Counted from the first letter of the stretch, positions 8,825 through 18,245 are shown. The stretch: 64,000 nt of DNA from Eubacteriaceae bacterium (GCA_902362435.1 CABIWW010000002.1:191511-255510); one strand, 5' to 3'. Made by a program: numbers and translations. Notes: generated by a model not told the origin, from the sequence alone.

Positions 8825-8922
8825 GTCGATCGTAGATCGACATTAAGGTTACACCCTTGCGGTGTTTCATTAGTGTGTCGGCGATAAGCCGACATTAAGG
8901 TTATCCCCGCCAGGGGGTTCAT
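8825..8922 (-). repeat. tandem pair of structured leader elements upstream of E3
   Basis: Two adjacent copies (8877-8922 and 8825-8870) read on the minus strand as ATGAA, a short GC hairpin, an invariant TAACCTTAATGTCG block, and a second hairpin closed by GTCG/CGAC. The invariant block is identical in both copies, while hairpin arms differ but still pair: 8851-8855 with 8861-8865, 8905-8908 with 8913-8917, 8825-8831 with 8835-8841, and 8877-8882 with 8888-8893. Compensatory change points to RNA structure. The last hairpin ends about 22 bases before the E3 start codon. I do not recognise a described riboswitch class. Confidence 0.65.
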
Positions 8923-8946
8923 CTGCTTTTTCCGGTGTAATCGGAT

Positions 8947-9067
8947 CAGACTTATAAATGCACCCGTTCATATATGGAAGTTCAGGATGTTAACACATCT
9001 GTTTAAATTACTCATGACCACTAAGTACAATTAAAAAGGAGAAAAAACATTGTCATTTATAAGTCTG
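8947..9067. repeat. 14-bp perfect inverted repeat in the E2-E3 intergenic region
   Basis: CAGACTTATAAATG at 8947-8960 is repeated inverted at 9054-9067, 93 bases apart. One arm reaches close to the E2 stop codon and the other lies just before the tandem leader elements. It could pair in RNA or mark the ends of a small insertion. Confidence 0.5.
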
Positions 9068-9081
9068 TCTCATACACTCTT

Positions 9082-10506
9082 CTATACCATCAAGCTAATT
9101 GGGTTTTCCAGTAAGTTCTTGACATTTGTAACAAACTGTGCAGCCAGCAGGCCATCGATTATTCTGTGGTCTACAGTGAGCTGGATGTTCATCATCGGCT
9201 TGATCTGTATTTCCTTGGTTCCGTCTTCCTTAGTGACAACGAACGGCTCGTCCTTTGTCGAGCTGATCGACAGTATGCCCACTTCAGGAGGATTGATGAT
9301 AGCTGTAAAGTTTTCTATGCCGAACATGCCGAGGTTCGAGATCGTGAATGTTCCGCCCGCATATTCGTCAACTGCAAGCTTTCCGGCTCTCGCCTTGTCG
9401 AACAGCGGCGTTGATGCCTTCGAGATCTCCACTACGCTCATGTCCTGTGAATTCTTGATATTCGGTACGATCAGTCCTGTCGGTGACGCTACCGCTATAC
9501 CAAGGTTGATGCTCTTGTATCTTTCTATAGTCTCGCCTACGAGCGATGAATTCATTTCAGGATACTTTTTCAGTGTCATGATGACAGCCTTTGCGATGAA
9601 GTCTGTAACTGACGTCTTCTTGTCCTGTACCTCGTTGACCTTTTTTCTGAGAGCCAGCACGTCTTCCATGTTGACTTTCTGTGTGAAGTAAAGGTGCGGA
9701 GCAGTGAATTTGCTCTCGGCCAGTCTGTCGCCGATGACCTTTCGCACGCCTGCATAAGGAACCTTTTCTCCGATCTCCTTACCGTCAGGGGTGATCTCGC
9801 CTGCGCCTGCATGTGCCTGATCTTCTGCGGCAGCAACTGCCTTTTTCGCTGCAGCGATAACTTTTTCCACGTCTTCCTTCATGATCTTGCCGTTCACGCC
9901 GCTGCCCCTGATGTCTGCGAGGTCGATGCCCTCTGCCTTTGCCATAGCTGCTGCAACAGGTGTCGCCTTGACCTTGTTCGATGCAAGGTATTCAAGGATG
10001 TCCTTTTCACAGATACCGCCCTGCCATCCTGTTCCTTCGATAGTCAGATCTTCGACAGCCAGGTCATTCTCTGCAGCCACTCTTCTCGCTCTAGGCGTGA
10101 TCTTGATCACACCGTCTGCTGTCTTTGGAGCTGCTGCAGGAGTCTTTGCTTCAGCCGGAGCCTCAGCCTGTTCCGCTGCCGCAGCTGCTTCGTCAACATC
10201 ACTGACATCTGCTCCGCCGGCCGCGAGCTGCGCCTTTGCATCTGCAACTGCAGCACTGACGTCTTCATCCGCAGAACCGATGACTGCGATTGGCAGAGTT
10301 ACAGGGATCTGATCCCCTTCCTCGATGAGCAGCTTCTTAACGACGCCGTCAGATGTCGCTTCTATATCCATGTTGGTTTTATCTGTTTCTACTGAAAAAA
10401 GAGGCTCTCCCTTTGTGATCTCTTCGCCTTCGCTTTTATACCACTGTACCAGCTTACCATCGTTCATATTGAATCCGAGTTTCGGCATTATTATGATTTC
10501 TGCCAT
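9082..10506 (-). CDS. acoC: acetoin dehydrogenase E2, dihydrolipoamide acetyltransferase
   Basis: A 474-residue core enzyme that transfers the acetyl group from its lipoyl arm to CoA. Order of domains: lipoyl domain at 1-80 (VETDKTNMDIEA); Ala/Glu linker; two peripheral-subunit-binding domains (ITPRARRVAAE... and ATPVAAAMAKAEG... with GSGVNGKI); and the catalytic domain ending in VDHRIIDGLLAAQF with the active-site histidine. Two tandem binding domains are more than the usual single one. The start has a good AGGAG site, and the gene follows E1 beta after 15 bases. Confidence 0.95.
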   Translation of the reverse strand: MAEIIIMPKLGFNMNDGKLVQWYKSEGEEITKGEPLFSVETDKTNMDIEATSDGVVKKLLIEEGDQIPVTLPIAVIGSADEDVSAAVADAKAQLAAGGADVSDVDEAAAAAEQAEAPAEAKTPAAAPKTADGVIKITPRARRVAAENDLAVEDLTIEGTGWQGGICEKDILEYLASNKVKATPVAAAMAKAEGIDLADIRGSGVNGKIMKEDVEKVIAAAKKAVAAAEDQAHAGAGEITPDGKEIGEKVPYAGVRKVIGDRLAESKFTAPHLYFTQKVNMEDVLALRKKVNEVQDKKTSVTDFIAKAVIMTLKKYPEMNSSLVGETIERYKSINLGIAVASPTGLIVPNIKNSQDMSVVEISKASTPLFDKARAGKLAVDEYAGGTFTISNLGMFGIENFTAIINPPEVGILSISSTKDEPFVVTKEDGTKEIQIKPMMNIQLTVDHRIIDGLLAAQFVTNVKNLLENPISLMV

Positions 10507-10521
10507 TGTACCTCTCCTCTC

Positions 10522-11502
10522 TTATTTGAAATATGTCTTGACTTTTTCGTATACCTTTTCTGCTGACGGAATGAGAGGGAACTCGAGCGCCGGGCTGAAC
10601 GGAAGCGGCACGTTAGGGTTGTTTACTCTTCCGCACGGTGCATCGAGATAGTAGAACACGTCATCCGCGATAGCTGCTGCGATCTCTGCACCTACGCCGC
10701 ATCTCTCATAATCCTCGTCGGCAACGATGAGCTTGCCTGTCTTCTTTACTGATTCGATTACAGTTTCCTTGTCGAGCGGAACCAGCGTCCTGAGGTCGAT
10801 GATCTCGCAGTCGATGCCTTCCTTCGCAAGTCTTTCAGCTGCTTCTTCCGACTTCATCACCATCGAAGATGTAGCTACGATAGTGATGTCCTTTCCTTCT
10901 CTTGCGATCCTTGCCTTGCCGAACGGGATAGGATCTACATTTTCCTCAACTTCGAATTTCTTGTTATATACCATTTTATGTTCCAGGAAGATAACAGGGT
11001 CGTCGTCTCTGATAGCTGTCTTGAGCAGTCCTGCCGCTTCAGTCGCTGTTGACGGGAGTACCACCTTTGCTCCAGGGAAGTGTGCAGCCATAGACTGTAT
11101 CGACTGTGAATGCTGTGCTGCTGACGATCTGCCTGCGCCTATAGGGCATCTGATGGTCATAGGTACGTTAGCCTGTCCACCGGACATATATCTGATCTTT
11201 GTCATCTGGTTGAAGACCTGATCGCCCGCAACGAGCAGGAAGTCTGAGAACATCAGCTCGATGACAGGTCTGAGACCTGTCAGTGCCATACCTACGCCCA
11301 TACCTACAAAGCCCTGTTCTGAAATCGGAGTATCCTTTACTCTGAGGTCGCCGTATTTTTCCAGCAGACCTACTGTACACTTGAAGTTTCCGCCGATGAA
11401 TCCGATGTCCTCTCCAAGCTGAACTATATTTTTATCTCTTGCCATTTCCTGATCCAGTGCATTGCATATTGCCTGTGCATATGTCATTTCTTTCTTTGCC
11501 AT
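10522..11502 (-). CDS. acoB: acetoin dehydrogenase E1 beta subunit
   Basis: A 326-residue transketolase-like subunit (GEDIGFIGGNFKCT, DTPISEQGFVGMGVGMA, EHKMVYNK). With AcoA it forms the thiamin-diphosphate-dependent E1 that cleaves acetoin into acetaldehyde and a hydroxyethyl group passed to lipoate. Length and motifs match AcoB and are close to pyruvate dehydrogenase E1 beta. The assignment to acetoin rests on the adjacent acoR and the sigma-54 promoter. It lies 38 bases after acoA. Confidence 0.93.
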   Translation of the reverse strand: MAKKEMTYAQAICNALDQEMARDKNIVQLGEDIGFIGGNFKCTVGLLEKYGDLRVKDTPISEQGFVGMGVGMALTGLRPVIELMFSDFLLVAGDQVFNQMTKIRYMSGGQANVPMTIRCPIGAGRSSAAQHSQSIQSMAAHFPGAKVVLPSTATEAAGLLKTAIRDDDPVIFLEHKMVYNKKFEVEENVDPIPFGKARIAREGKDITIVATSSMVMKSEEAAERLAKEGIDCEIIDLRTLVPLDKETVIESVKKTGKLIVADEDYERCGVGAEIAAAIADDVFYYLDAPCGRVNNPNVPLPFSPALEFPLIPSAEKVYEKVKTYFK

Positions 11503-11540
11503 TTTAAAATTTCTCCTTTCCGGTGCTTTCCGTGAATCGA

Positions 11541-12533
11541 CTATAAAGTTCCCTGCTGAAATACGTCTGTAAACGCTTCTGATGCATCAGGATAATCGCT
11601 GTCTGCTGCGAATTTTACTGCTGCCTGGATCTCTTCTTCAATTTTTGCCTCGAGTGCATCGATCTCTTCTTCCTTCACTTTGCCGGAAGCGATCATCTCA
11701 GCTCTCAGAGTAGTTACAGGGCATTTCTTCATCCAGTCTTCCTTCTCGGTCTTGCTTCTTCTCTGTCTGTATGTAGCCGGATCTCCCACGTGGTGTCCCT
11801 GCCATCTGTAAGTCTTGCATTCGATCAGTGTAGGGCCTTTGCCTTCTCTTGCTCTCTCCACTGCTTCAACTGCCGCTTCATAAACTGCAGTGACATCCAT
11901 ACCGTCTACAACTACTCCCGGAATATCATATGCCTTTGCTCTTACTGCAAGGTCAGGAGTGTTCGTAACATCACGGATATCTACTGAGATTCCGTAAAGG
12001 TTGTTTTCTATTACATATATGCACGGGAGTTTCCATGCTGCTGCCATGTTGATGCTTTCGTGGAAAGTTCCCTCGTTCGTTGCCGAGTCACCCATGAATG
12101 AGATCGCTACCTGGTCTGTTTCTCTGTATTTTGCCGAATAAGCTGCTCCCGTTGCGATAGGAATGCCGCCTCCTACGATACCATTAGCGCCGAGGATCCC
12201 CTTGTCCATAGCCATGATGTGCATAGATCCGCCCTTTCCGTGTGAGTAGCCGGTTTCCTTGCCGAGGATCTCTGCCATCATTCTGTTTATGTCAGCGCCT
12301 CTTGCCACCAGATGTCCGTGGCCTCTGTGTGTGCTGGCAATATAGTCTTCATCTTTGAGTGCCGCACATACGCCTGTTGCTACTGCTTCTTCACCAAGAT
12401 AAAGGTGCGCCAGTCCTGCCATCATGCCTTTTTTGTAAAATTCGAAAGTCTCTTCTTCGAATCTTCTCATCTTGAACATAGTTTCGTAAAACGCCAGTAA
12501 CTGTTCTGCTTTATACTTATCTACTTTCATCAT
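11541..12533 (-). CDS. acoA: acetoin dehydrogenase E1 alpha subunit
   Basis: A 330-residue E1 alpha with the thiamin-diphosphate motif (GDSATNEGTFHESINMAAAWKLP), the start region ETMFKMRRFEE and HGKGGSMH. It is the first gene of the operon. Two consecutive ATG codons (12533 and 12530) follow a GGAGG site; the second has the better spacing. A sigma-54 promoter lies about 60 bases upstream. A pyruvate dehydrogenase role is possible by sequence, but the regulator context favours acetoin. Confidence 0.93.
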   Translation of the reverse strand: MMKVDKYKAEQLLAFYETMFKMRRFEEETFEFYKKGMMAGLAHLYLGEEAVATGVCAALKDEDYIASTHRGHGHLVARGADINRMMAEILGKETGYSHGKGGSMHIMAMDKGILGANGIVGGGIPIATGAAYSAKYRETDQVAISFMGDSATNEGTFHESINMAAAWKLPCIYVIENNLYGISVDIRDVTNTPDLAVRAKAYDIPGVVVDGMDVTAVYEAAVEAVERAREGKGPTLIECKTYRWQGHHVGDPATYRQRRSKTEKEDWMKKCPVTTLRAEMIASGKVKEEEIDALEAKIEEEIQAAVKFAADSDYPDASEAFTDVFQQGTL

Positions 12534-12590
12534 TGACCTCCCGTATAAAAAACGTAATATGTCATTATTTATTTTCTGCCCTTATTAAAC

Positions 12591-12605
12591 GCAATCATCG
12601 TGCCA
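12591..12605 (-). promoter_or_regulatory. sigma-54 promoter of the acetoin dehydrogenase operon
   Basis: On the minus strand TGGCAC, five bases, TTGC gives an exact -24/-12 match to the sigma-54 consensus. Initiation is expected near 12579, about 46 bases before acoA. The divergent gene encodes a GAFTGA-containing activator, so regulator and promoter type agree. Confidence 0.9.
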
Positions 12606-12650
12606 AACTGCCGTCTATGCGACAAAAATATGTGTCCTGCGTTTTGCGAT

Positions 12651-12895
12651 ACGTGACATATTGCTGCTAATTTATTGAAATTTCAATGTTCTAACTGTGT
12701 CATGCAGCTTTAGAGTGAGTTGTAAAGCTGCCGCAGCTGCTATTCTTTTTATCATGTAAAGAGCCGGCGCGCTGCATTTGTGTCACGGTTTTGTGTCACG
12801 GTTTTGTGTCGCGTTTTTGTCATGGTGTCATTTTTGATGTGACAAAAACTTTTCTCTTGTAAAAAAACGTGACACATACTATAATTGTGACATAA
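12651..12895. promoter_or_regulatory. cluster of GTGACA/TGTCAC motifs, probable AcoR enhancer sites
   Basis: Between acoA and acoR there are many copies of GTGACA or TGTCAC: near 12652, 12702, three direct repeats in 12777-12812 (TTTTGTGTCACGG type), near 12829, 12839, 12869 and 12887. They lie 50-300 bases upstream of the sigma-54 promoter, the usual position for enhancer binding, and the last two overlap the acoR promoter, which suggests autoregulation. Confidence 0.7.
12857..12885 (+). promoter_or_regulatory. sigma-70-type promoter of acoR
   Basis: TTGTAA (12857-12862), a 17-base spacer and TATAAT (12880-12885). A GTGACA motif lies in the spacer and another just after the -10, so AcoR could repress its own gene. 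Confidence 0.75.
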
Positions 12896-12943
12896 AATAC
12901 ATGTCAATTATTATTATATTCAGATAACACATGGAGGTCTGTC

Positions 12944-15214
12944 ATGAATATTTCTACTTTAGCAGGCAGCAGCTATCAGCATCGACTGAAGGAAGCCTGG
13001 GAGCATTTCGTAGAAAACCGCGACTACGACTATTCTTTCATACGCAGCGAGATCCTTGACTCGTGGAAGAGAGCCAGAAACACAGGTATCAACCCCAGAG
13101 AAATCAACTACAAGAATCTTTCTCCCGATGAACTGAATATGAAGATAAACAAGAATCTGGAACTGATCAATATCGTTCACCCTCACCTCGAGAGTATTTA
13201 TTCGATAGTAGAAGGCTCCGGATCATACATACTGCTGTGCGACAGCGAGGGCTATGTCATAGACTACAAAGGCGACCCCGACATCATCGAACGCGGAGGC
13301 CTGACAAAGCTCGGTCTCGGATCGGTAAGAGACGAGAGATCAGTAGGCACCAACGGCATAGGCACCGCTCTCTACCTGGAGAAGCCTGTACAGATATGGG
13401 GCGAGGAGCACTACGCTGAAAAACACAAGAGCTATACCTGCTCAGGCGCGCCGTTCTTCGACGCCAATGACAATCTCTGCGGCTGCATCAATATCACTGT
13501 ATTGACTGAAAATGCACATCCGCACACTCTCGGCATGGCGCTCTGCGCAGCCGACAGCATCACCAAGGAGCTCAAGCTCAGACAGGCGATGAACGATCTC
13601 GAGGCGATAAACGCACAGAGGAACAGCATCATAGAAAACATGACATCCGGAGTGATCCTGCTGAATTCACTCAGCCGTGTGTCGCAGGTCAACAAATACG
13701 CACTGAACCTTTTCCACCTCTCGTATGAGGACATAATAGGCCAGAAGCTGTTCGACTACATATCTATAGACAACTATGACAGCTACACGATCCACGATAT
13801 CCTCAAAACAGAGCGATACAATGAAGAGGTGTCCGTTTTTACGAAGCTGTCGCCATCCAGGCCAAAACGTCTTAACCTTTCCATAAATCATGTAAAGGAC
13901 AGCGCCGGCAATATCACCGGCACGATAATGCGTTTCAATAAACCGGAAATGCTCAATAAGATCGTGAAAAGCATCGGCGGCTTCAGCGCCAAGTACACTT
14001 TTTCCTCGATAATCGGCCGTTCGGAGCCTATGCAGAGGATGATCCAGACAAGCAAAAAAGCAGCGCAGAACGATTCCAATGTGCTGATCCTGGGCGAAAG
14101 CGGCACCGGCAAGGAGCTGATCGCTCAGTCCATACACAATGCCAGCCCTGTCGCAGGCGGACCGTTCGTCGCGATCAACTGTGCAGCGATACCTAACAGC
14201 CTCGTGGAAAGCGAGCTGTTCGGCTATGAAAAGGGCGCGTTCACAGGGGCCGAGAAAGAGGGACGTCCGGGAAAATTCGAGATGGCTGACGGCGGCACTA
14301 TTTTCCTCGATGAGATAGGAGACATGCCGTACGCCGTACAGGCCGCACTGCTGCGCGTTTTGCAGACAAAAGAAGTCGTCAGGGTCGGTGGAAAATATCC
14401 GAAGCCTGTAAATATCAGGGTCATTGCTGCGACAAATCAGGATCTGACCGAGGCTGTGGCTCAGAAGACATTCCGTGAAGACCTGTTTTACAGGCTCAAC
14501 GTGCTGACGATAGCAGTACCTCCGCTCCGCGACCGTGGTGCAGACGACATTTCGCTGCTGATCTCGCACTTCGTGGATATGTACAATAAAAAAAGGCACA
14601 CCGACATAACGGTAGCTCCTCAGGTATATCAGGTGTTGAGAAATTACTCATGGCCGGGCAATGTGCGCCAGCTGGAAAACACGGTAGAGCGCGCGATAAG
14701 TCTGTGCTCCGACGACATGATAACATGCGAAGACCTGCCTCCGCAGTTTTGCGATATGATCGCAGCTCAGAGCAACGGCAGTGCGGATGCGGCATACGCA
14801 AACTCAGAGCATCCCGGGTACCCGGGAAACGGCATGACAACAGCCGGCAGCATGGATTACTCCGACAGCGAAAGAATCGACTACTCCGGCCACCCGAGCG
14901 CTGCATCCCATGGTACAGCTGCAGACGCTCACGCACACGCCGCACAACATTACAACAGCGCCGCTCATTCAGCGCCGCAGGCAGCAGCCGGCAGCTATGT
15001 AAATGAAAGCATTGGTACGGGTACGAATCCGGATCCTCATCGCGAATCATACAACATCGCCGAGAACGAAGCCGCACTGATCATTTCCGCACTCGAAAAA
15101 TGCAGCGGCAACGTGACCGCAGCCGCAAAGCTCCTGAGCATGAACCTGCGTACACTTTACAGAAAAATAAAGAAACATCAAATAGACGTGGACCTTTACA
15201 GACACAGGAAATAG
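12944..15214 (+). CDS. acoR: sigma-54-dependent transcriptional activator AcoR
   Basis: A 756-residue enhancer-binding protein. The N-terminal part is a GAF-type sensor (GSGSYILLCDSEGYVIDYKG, GTNGIGTALYLEKPVQIWG), a PAS-like segment follows around residues 225-330, then an AAA+ domain from about 340 with Walker A GESGTGKE, the sigma-54 contact loop GAFTGA and a DEIGDM Walker B. A linker of about 110 residues rich in His, Ala, Ser and Gly separates this from a Fis-type helix-turn-helix (NVTAAAKLLSMNLRTLYRKI). That linker is unusually long. It faces acoA divergently and probably senses acetoin. Confidence 0.95.
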   Translation: MNISTLAGSSYQHRLKEAWEHFVENRDYDYSFIRSEILDSWKRARNTGINPREINYKNLSPDELNMKINKNLELINIVHPHLESIYSIVEGSGSYILLCDSEGYVIDYKGDPDIIERGGLTKLGLGSVRDERSVGTNGIGTALYLEKPVQIWGEEHYAEKHKSYTCSGAPFFDANDNLCGCINITVLTENAHPHTLGMALCAADSITKELKLRQAMNDLEAINAQRNSIIENMTSGVILLNSLSRVSQVNKYALNLFHLSYEDIIGQKLFDYISIDNYDSYTIHDILKTERYNEEVSVFTKLSPSRPKRLNLSINHVKDSAGNITGTIMRFNKPEMLNKIVKSIGGFSAKYTFSSIIGRSEPMQRMIQTSKKAAQNDSNVLILGESGTGKELIAQSIHNASPVAGGPFVAINCAAIPNSLVESELFGYEKGAFTGAEKEGRPGKFEMADGGTIFLDEIGDMPYAVQAALLRVLQTKEVVRVGGKYPKPVNIRVIAATNQDLTEAVAQKTFREDLFYRLNVLTIAVPPLRDRGADDISLLISHFVDMYNKKRHTDITVAPQVYQVLRNYSWPGNVRQLENTVERAISLCSDDMITCEDLPPQFCDMIAAQSNGSADAAYANSEHPGYPGNGMTTAGSMDYSDSERIDYSGHPSAASHGTAADAHAHAAQHYNSAAHSAPQAAAGSYVNESIGTGTNPDPHRESYNIAENEAALIISALEKCSGNVTAAAKLLSMNLRTLYRKIKKHQIDVDLYRHRK

Positions 15215-15362
15215 AATCTCCCTGCTCAATGCCCGCGCATCAGCTCACCGCCGTATTTCCTGGTGCGGATATGATGCATATATACTCGTTCAGGCCTGCA
15301 GATAAACTTGCAGACAACCTTGCAGACAGATAACGGGGCCGAGAATACTGCCGACAATGAGG

Positions 15363-15619
15363 TTTTGTGTAGAAATCAGGATTTCTGATAATATCTGCAC
15401 AATGGAGCCTCCGTCTGTATCGATGTTCGTGAAGAGAGAAAATCAATACACAAGAAATTCCGGATCTTTGCTAAAAACAGGGTGATTTCATCTGATTTTT
15501 GGGTATTTTTATCATTTTGACGATTTTCCTTGTGTAGATGTTTCTCGCCTTCACCTCATCCTGCACATATCAAACACGGATTGTGCAGGATTTTTTTCAA
15601 TAATAGAATACTACACAAA
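15363..15619. repeat. 256-bp eight-heptamer intergenic element, copy A
   Basis: Heptamers related to TTGTGTA (or TTGTGCA) and its complement start at 15365, 15396, 15415 (degenerate), 15447, 15530, 15562, 15581 and 15612, alternating in orientation. Offsets are 0, 31, 50, 82, 165, 197, 216, 247. In each half the outer pair and the inner pair are nested complements. The element fills most of the 15215-15863 gap between acoR and the symporter; nothing else is seen in that gap. Confidence 0.8.
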
Positions 15620-15863
15620 TGATACGAAAAGTGTACCAGACCCTCTATGCGTGATCCTAAAGAAGATATATCTCCAACTGCAGAAACTCGTATTCTGCAG
15701 AAAATAAAACAAACCCAATACAATTGATATGCGGTCATTGCCAGAACATCATATCTGTATCGGGTTTGTATCCAGTTGCTATTGTGATTTTATCGTATGC
15801 TTATAATCAAGATATACTGACTACAAAATATACTGACCAACCATATAATGAACCACCAGCATT

Positions 15864-17550
15864 CTAGAATTCTTTCTTGCTGCCATCCTTTTCATAGAGA
15901 CGGTTCTTGCAGAAGAAATATCCTATAACTGCGAGCTCTACAGCACCACAGATGTAGTTGAACAGTCCTGCCGGACACCATCCAAAGAGTATAGTTGCAG
16001 GCATATATGGTGAAAGAACGATCAGCTGAATGAATACGAGAACGATGAGCACCAGAAGTACTTTATGTCCTGCAGTATTTCTTGTTGCAAAGAATGCACT
16101 GAGCGGTTCGTTGATTTCTTTTACTGCCTTTTCAACAGGCTTTGTGCATAAGCTTACTACGATATACAGAAGTGTGTTGATGCCAAGCCCCCATAAAATA
16201 TGGCTGTATCGACGGCAGCGGATTGTAAATGAACAGCGTAAACAATACTGCAAGTGCACCTGCAAGTGTTCCTGAAATAGCCCCGGCTTTAGTTGCACGT
16301 TTCCAGTACAGCCCGCCGATCATAGCCGGCATAAGCTGCGCAAATCCAGGACCACAGAAACCATAAGCATACGTTACGAGGAATGCCGGTCTGAATTTTA
16401 CAACTATCAGAACCAAAAGCATCAATATTCCAATGCTGATCTGAGTGATTTTTACACCTGAAGCTCCATCTTTTTTAGCTCTATCTCCTATCATATCATG
16501 ATCTATGATAGTTGATGCAACAACGAGCTGTGAATCAGCTGTAGAAAGACCGAATGCGAAAACGCCGATAACCAGCAGTATAGCAAGAATAGCCGGCGCA
16601 TAATTAAGAGCCATCATCGGAATGACGATATCACTCTCTGCACCTTCAAGGTTCGGGTAAGCAACACGACCTGCGTAAATGCCCTGCAGCAGGAAGCATC
16701 CGAATGCAACCAGCTCTAAGATAGGGAATGCGACACCCATTGTCTTGAATACCTTTTCGTCTTTTGCCATATATGATCTTACAAAGATATGCGGCCATGC
16801 TATGATAGACATTCCTGCTGAAATAGCCAGTGCAAGGAACCCTGAAAATGTTGCATACGGTCCTGTCATCTGGAGAACTTCAGGATTTGTTTTTACGATA
16901 TCTTTTGCTGCAGATACAAGATCTCCAGGGATAGCAACTATCAGCACGATAGTTGTCAGGATAGCGATGCCTACACCAACGAAACCTGCAAATGTATCTG
17001 TTCCCACGACTGCCTTGTTGCCGCCCTTCAGGACATGCAGAACGATATAAACTGTAAGTACCGCTACTACCAGCCAGAAACCGATCTTGCCCTGTGTTGT
17101 AGTAACTATTCCATTAGCAACACCGGTTACCTGAACTGATATGTACGGTATAATACAAACTATACATATTATCGAAATAAGGTGTTTCAGGAATTTCGAT
17201 TCATAACGGTGGATAAAATAGTCTCCAGGAGAAACGTAATTATACTTTTTCCCCAGCAGCCAGAGACGATACATGATCGTAGGAGCGTATATGCCTACGA
17301 AGAATGCTCCAACAGCTCCGGCAAAGTATCCGATACCGTCACGATACAGGCCTGCACCATATCCAAAGAATGCAAGAGCACTCCATATAGACAGACACAT
17401 GGTTCCGAGTAAAGCTATGGAACCTACATTTCTTCCGGCAACTGCAAAATCATGATGACTGCCTGTTGCGTCGCCGGCTTTATGGGAAATCCAGAAAATG
17501 AATACGCCATAAAGTACGATTGCAATTATTACACCTATTGTAATAAACAT
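15864..17550 (-). pseudogene. sodium:solute symporter, interrupted by a frameshift
   Basis: The first frame (17550 to about 16200) encodes a solute:sodium symporter with about twelve membrane helices (FAVAGRNVGSIALLGTMCLS, SPGDYFIHRYESKFL, GVFAFGLSTADSQLVVAST). Near 16190-16206 the reading shifts: the first frame runs only to 16132 with an unlike tail, while the next frame continues naturally as HILWGLGINTLLYIVVS and ends at 15864 with two more hydrophobic segments. The intact protein would be about 565 residues. Short runs of C and A at 16188-16198 are near the break. It may be a true pseudogene or a sequencing error. Its sigma-54 promoter links it to acetoin metabolism. Confidence 0.8.
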
Positions 17551-17625
17551 TTAATACTACCTCCTCTGCATAAAAGTTTTATTCGAATAAAAACACATTA
17601 GGTTTAAGCTTCGGTATTAACTAAC

Positions 17626-17640
17626 GCAAATTATATGCCA
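17626..17640 (-). promoter_or_regulatory. sigma-54 promoter of the symporter gene
   Basis: Minus-strand TGGCAT, five bases, TTGC matches the -24/-12 consensus with one change. It lies about 75 bases upstream of the symporter ATG. Confidence 0.8.
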
Positions 17641-17693
17641 ATTGTGAAAAAACGTCCATACCTTTGTTTTTTATTGTTTTTTGTATTTGTGCA

Positions 17694-17790
17694 TGACATT
17701 TTGACATCTAAAAAGCGTGACATTTTTGAAAAGTGTCACACTTATATGTCACATGTCATGTTTTGTATTCTTATGTCGCAGCATGTCAAA
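17694..17790. promoter_or_regulatory. GTGACA/TGTCAC cluster upstream of the symporter, probable AcoR sites
   Basis: Copies include GTGACA at 17717 and TGTCAC at 17734, which form an inverted pair with an 11-base gap, plus TGTCAC at 17747 and TGTCA at 17754 and 17783. They sit 55-160 bases upstream of the sigma-54 promoter and use the same motif as the acoA-acoR region. Confidence 0.65.
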
Positions 17791-17986
17791 TATTTATATA
17801 GAAAGTGTTTCTTCGATTTATTTATGCGCTTACTTAAAAAGATATTTGTATTTGTATTTGCATATTAATATAGTGGTGAATATTATCCATCGCAAAAACA
17901 TCTGCAGTCTGCATGCATCAGATATCTATTCCGAAGCTGCATATATAATATCGCAGGAATGTTGCAGATATCGGGCCACTAACAGG

Positions 17987-18245
17987 ATTTTGTGTAAAAA
18001 CTGGGCATTCGGATAATATCTGCACAATGGAGTTGCCGTTTGTGCAGATATTCGTGAAGAGTAAAAATCAATACACAAGGGGATCAGATATTTTGCTAAA
18101 AACAAAGTGATTTCATGAGATTTTGGTACATTTTCATCGATTTGGCGATTTTCGTTGTGTAGATCTTTTTCAGCTTCACATTATCCTGCACATCTCAAGC
18201 AGGTATTGTGCAGGATTTTTTGCAATCTCATAATAATACACAAAA
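17987..18245. repeat. 256-bp eight-heptamer intergenic element, copy B
   Basis: The best-preserved copy. Heptamers start at 17990, 18021, 18040, 18072, 18155, 18187, 18206 and 18237 (offsets 0, 31, 50, 82, 165, 197, 216, 247). Outer sites of each half are TTGTGTA/TACACAA and inner sites are TTGTGCA with TGCACAA or TGCACAT. It is about 75 percent identical to copy A by eye and on the same strand, so A and B flank the symporter as direct repeats. The rest of the 17551-18467 gap holds the symporter promoter region and no gene. Confidence 0.82.

Noticed and set aside
15363..18245. CRISPR-like array
   Set aside because: The repeated words are 7 bp, alternate in orientation and are not separated by uniform spacers; no cas gene is near.
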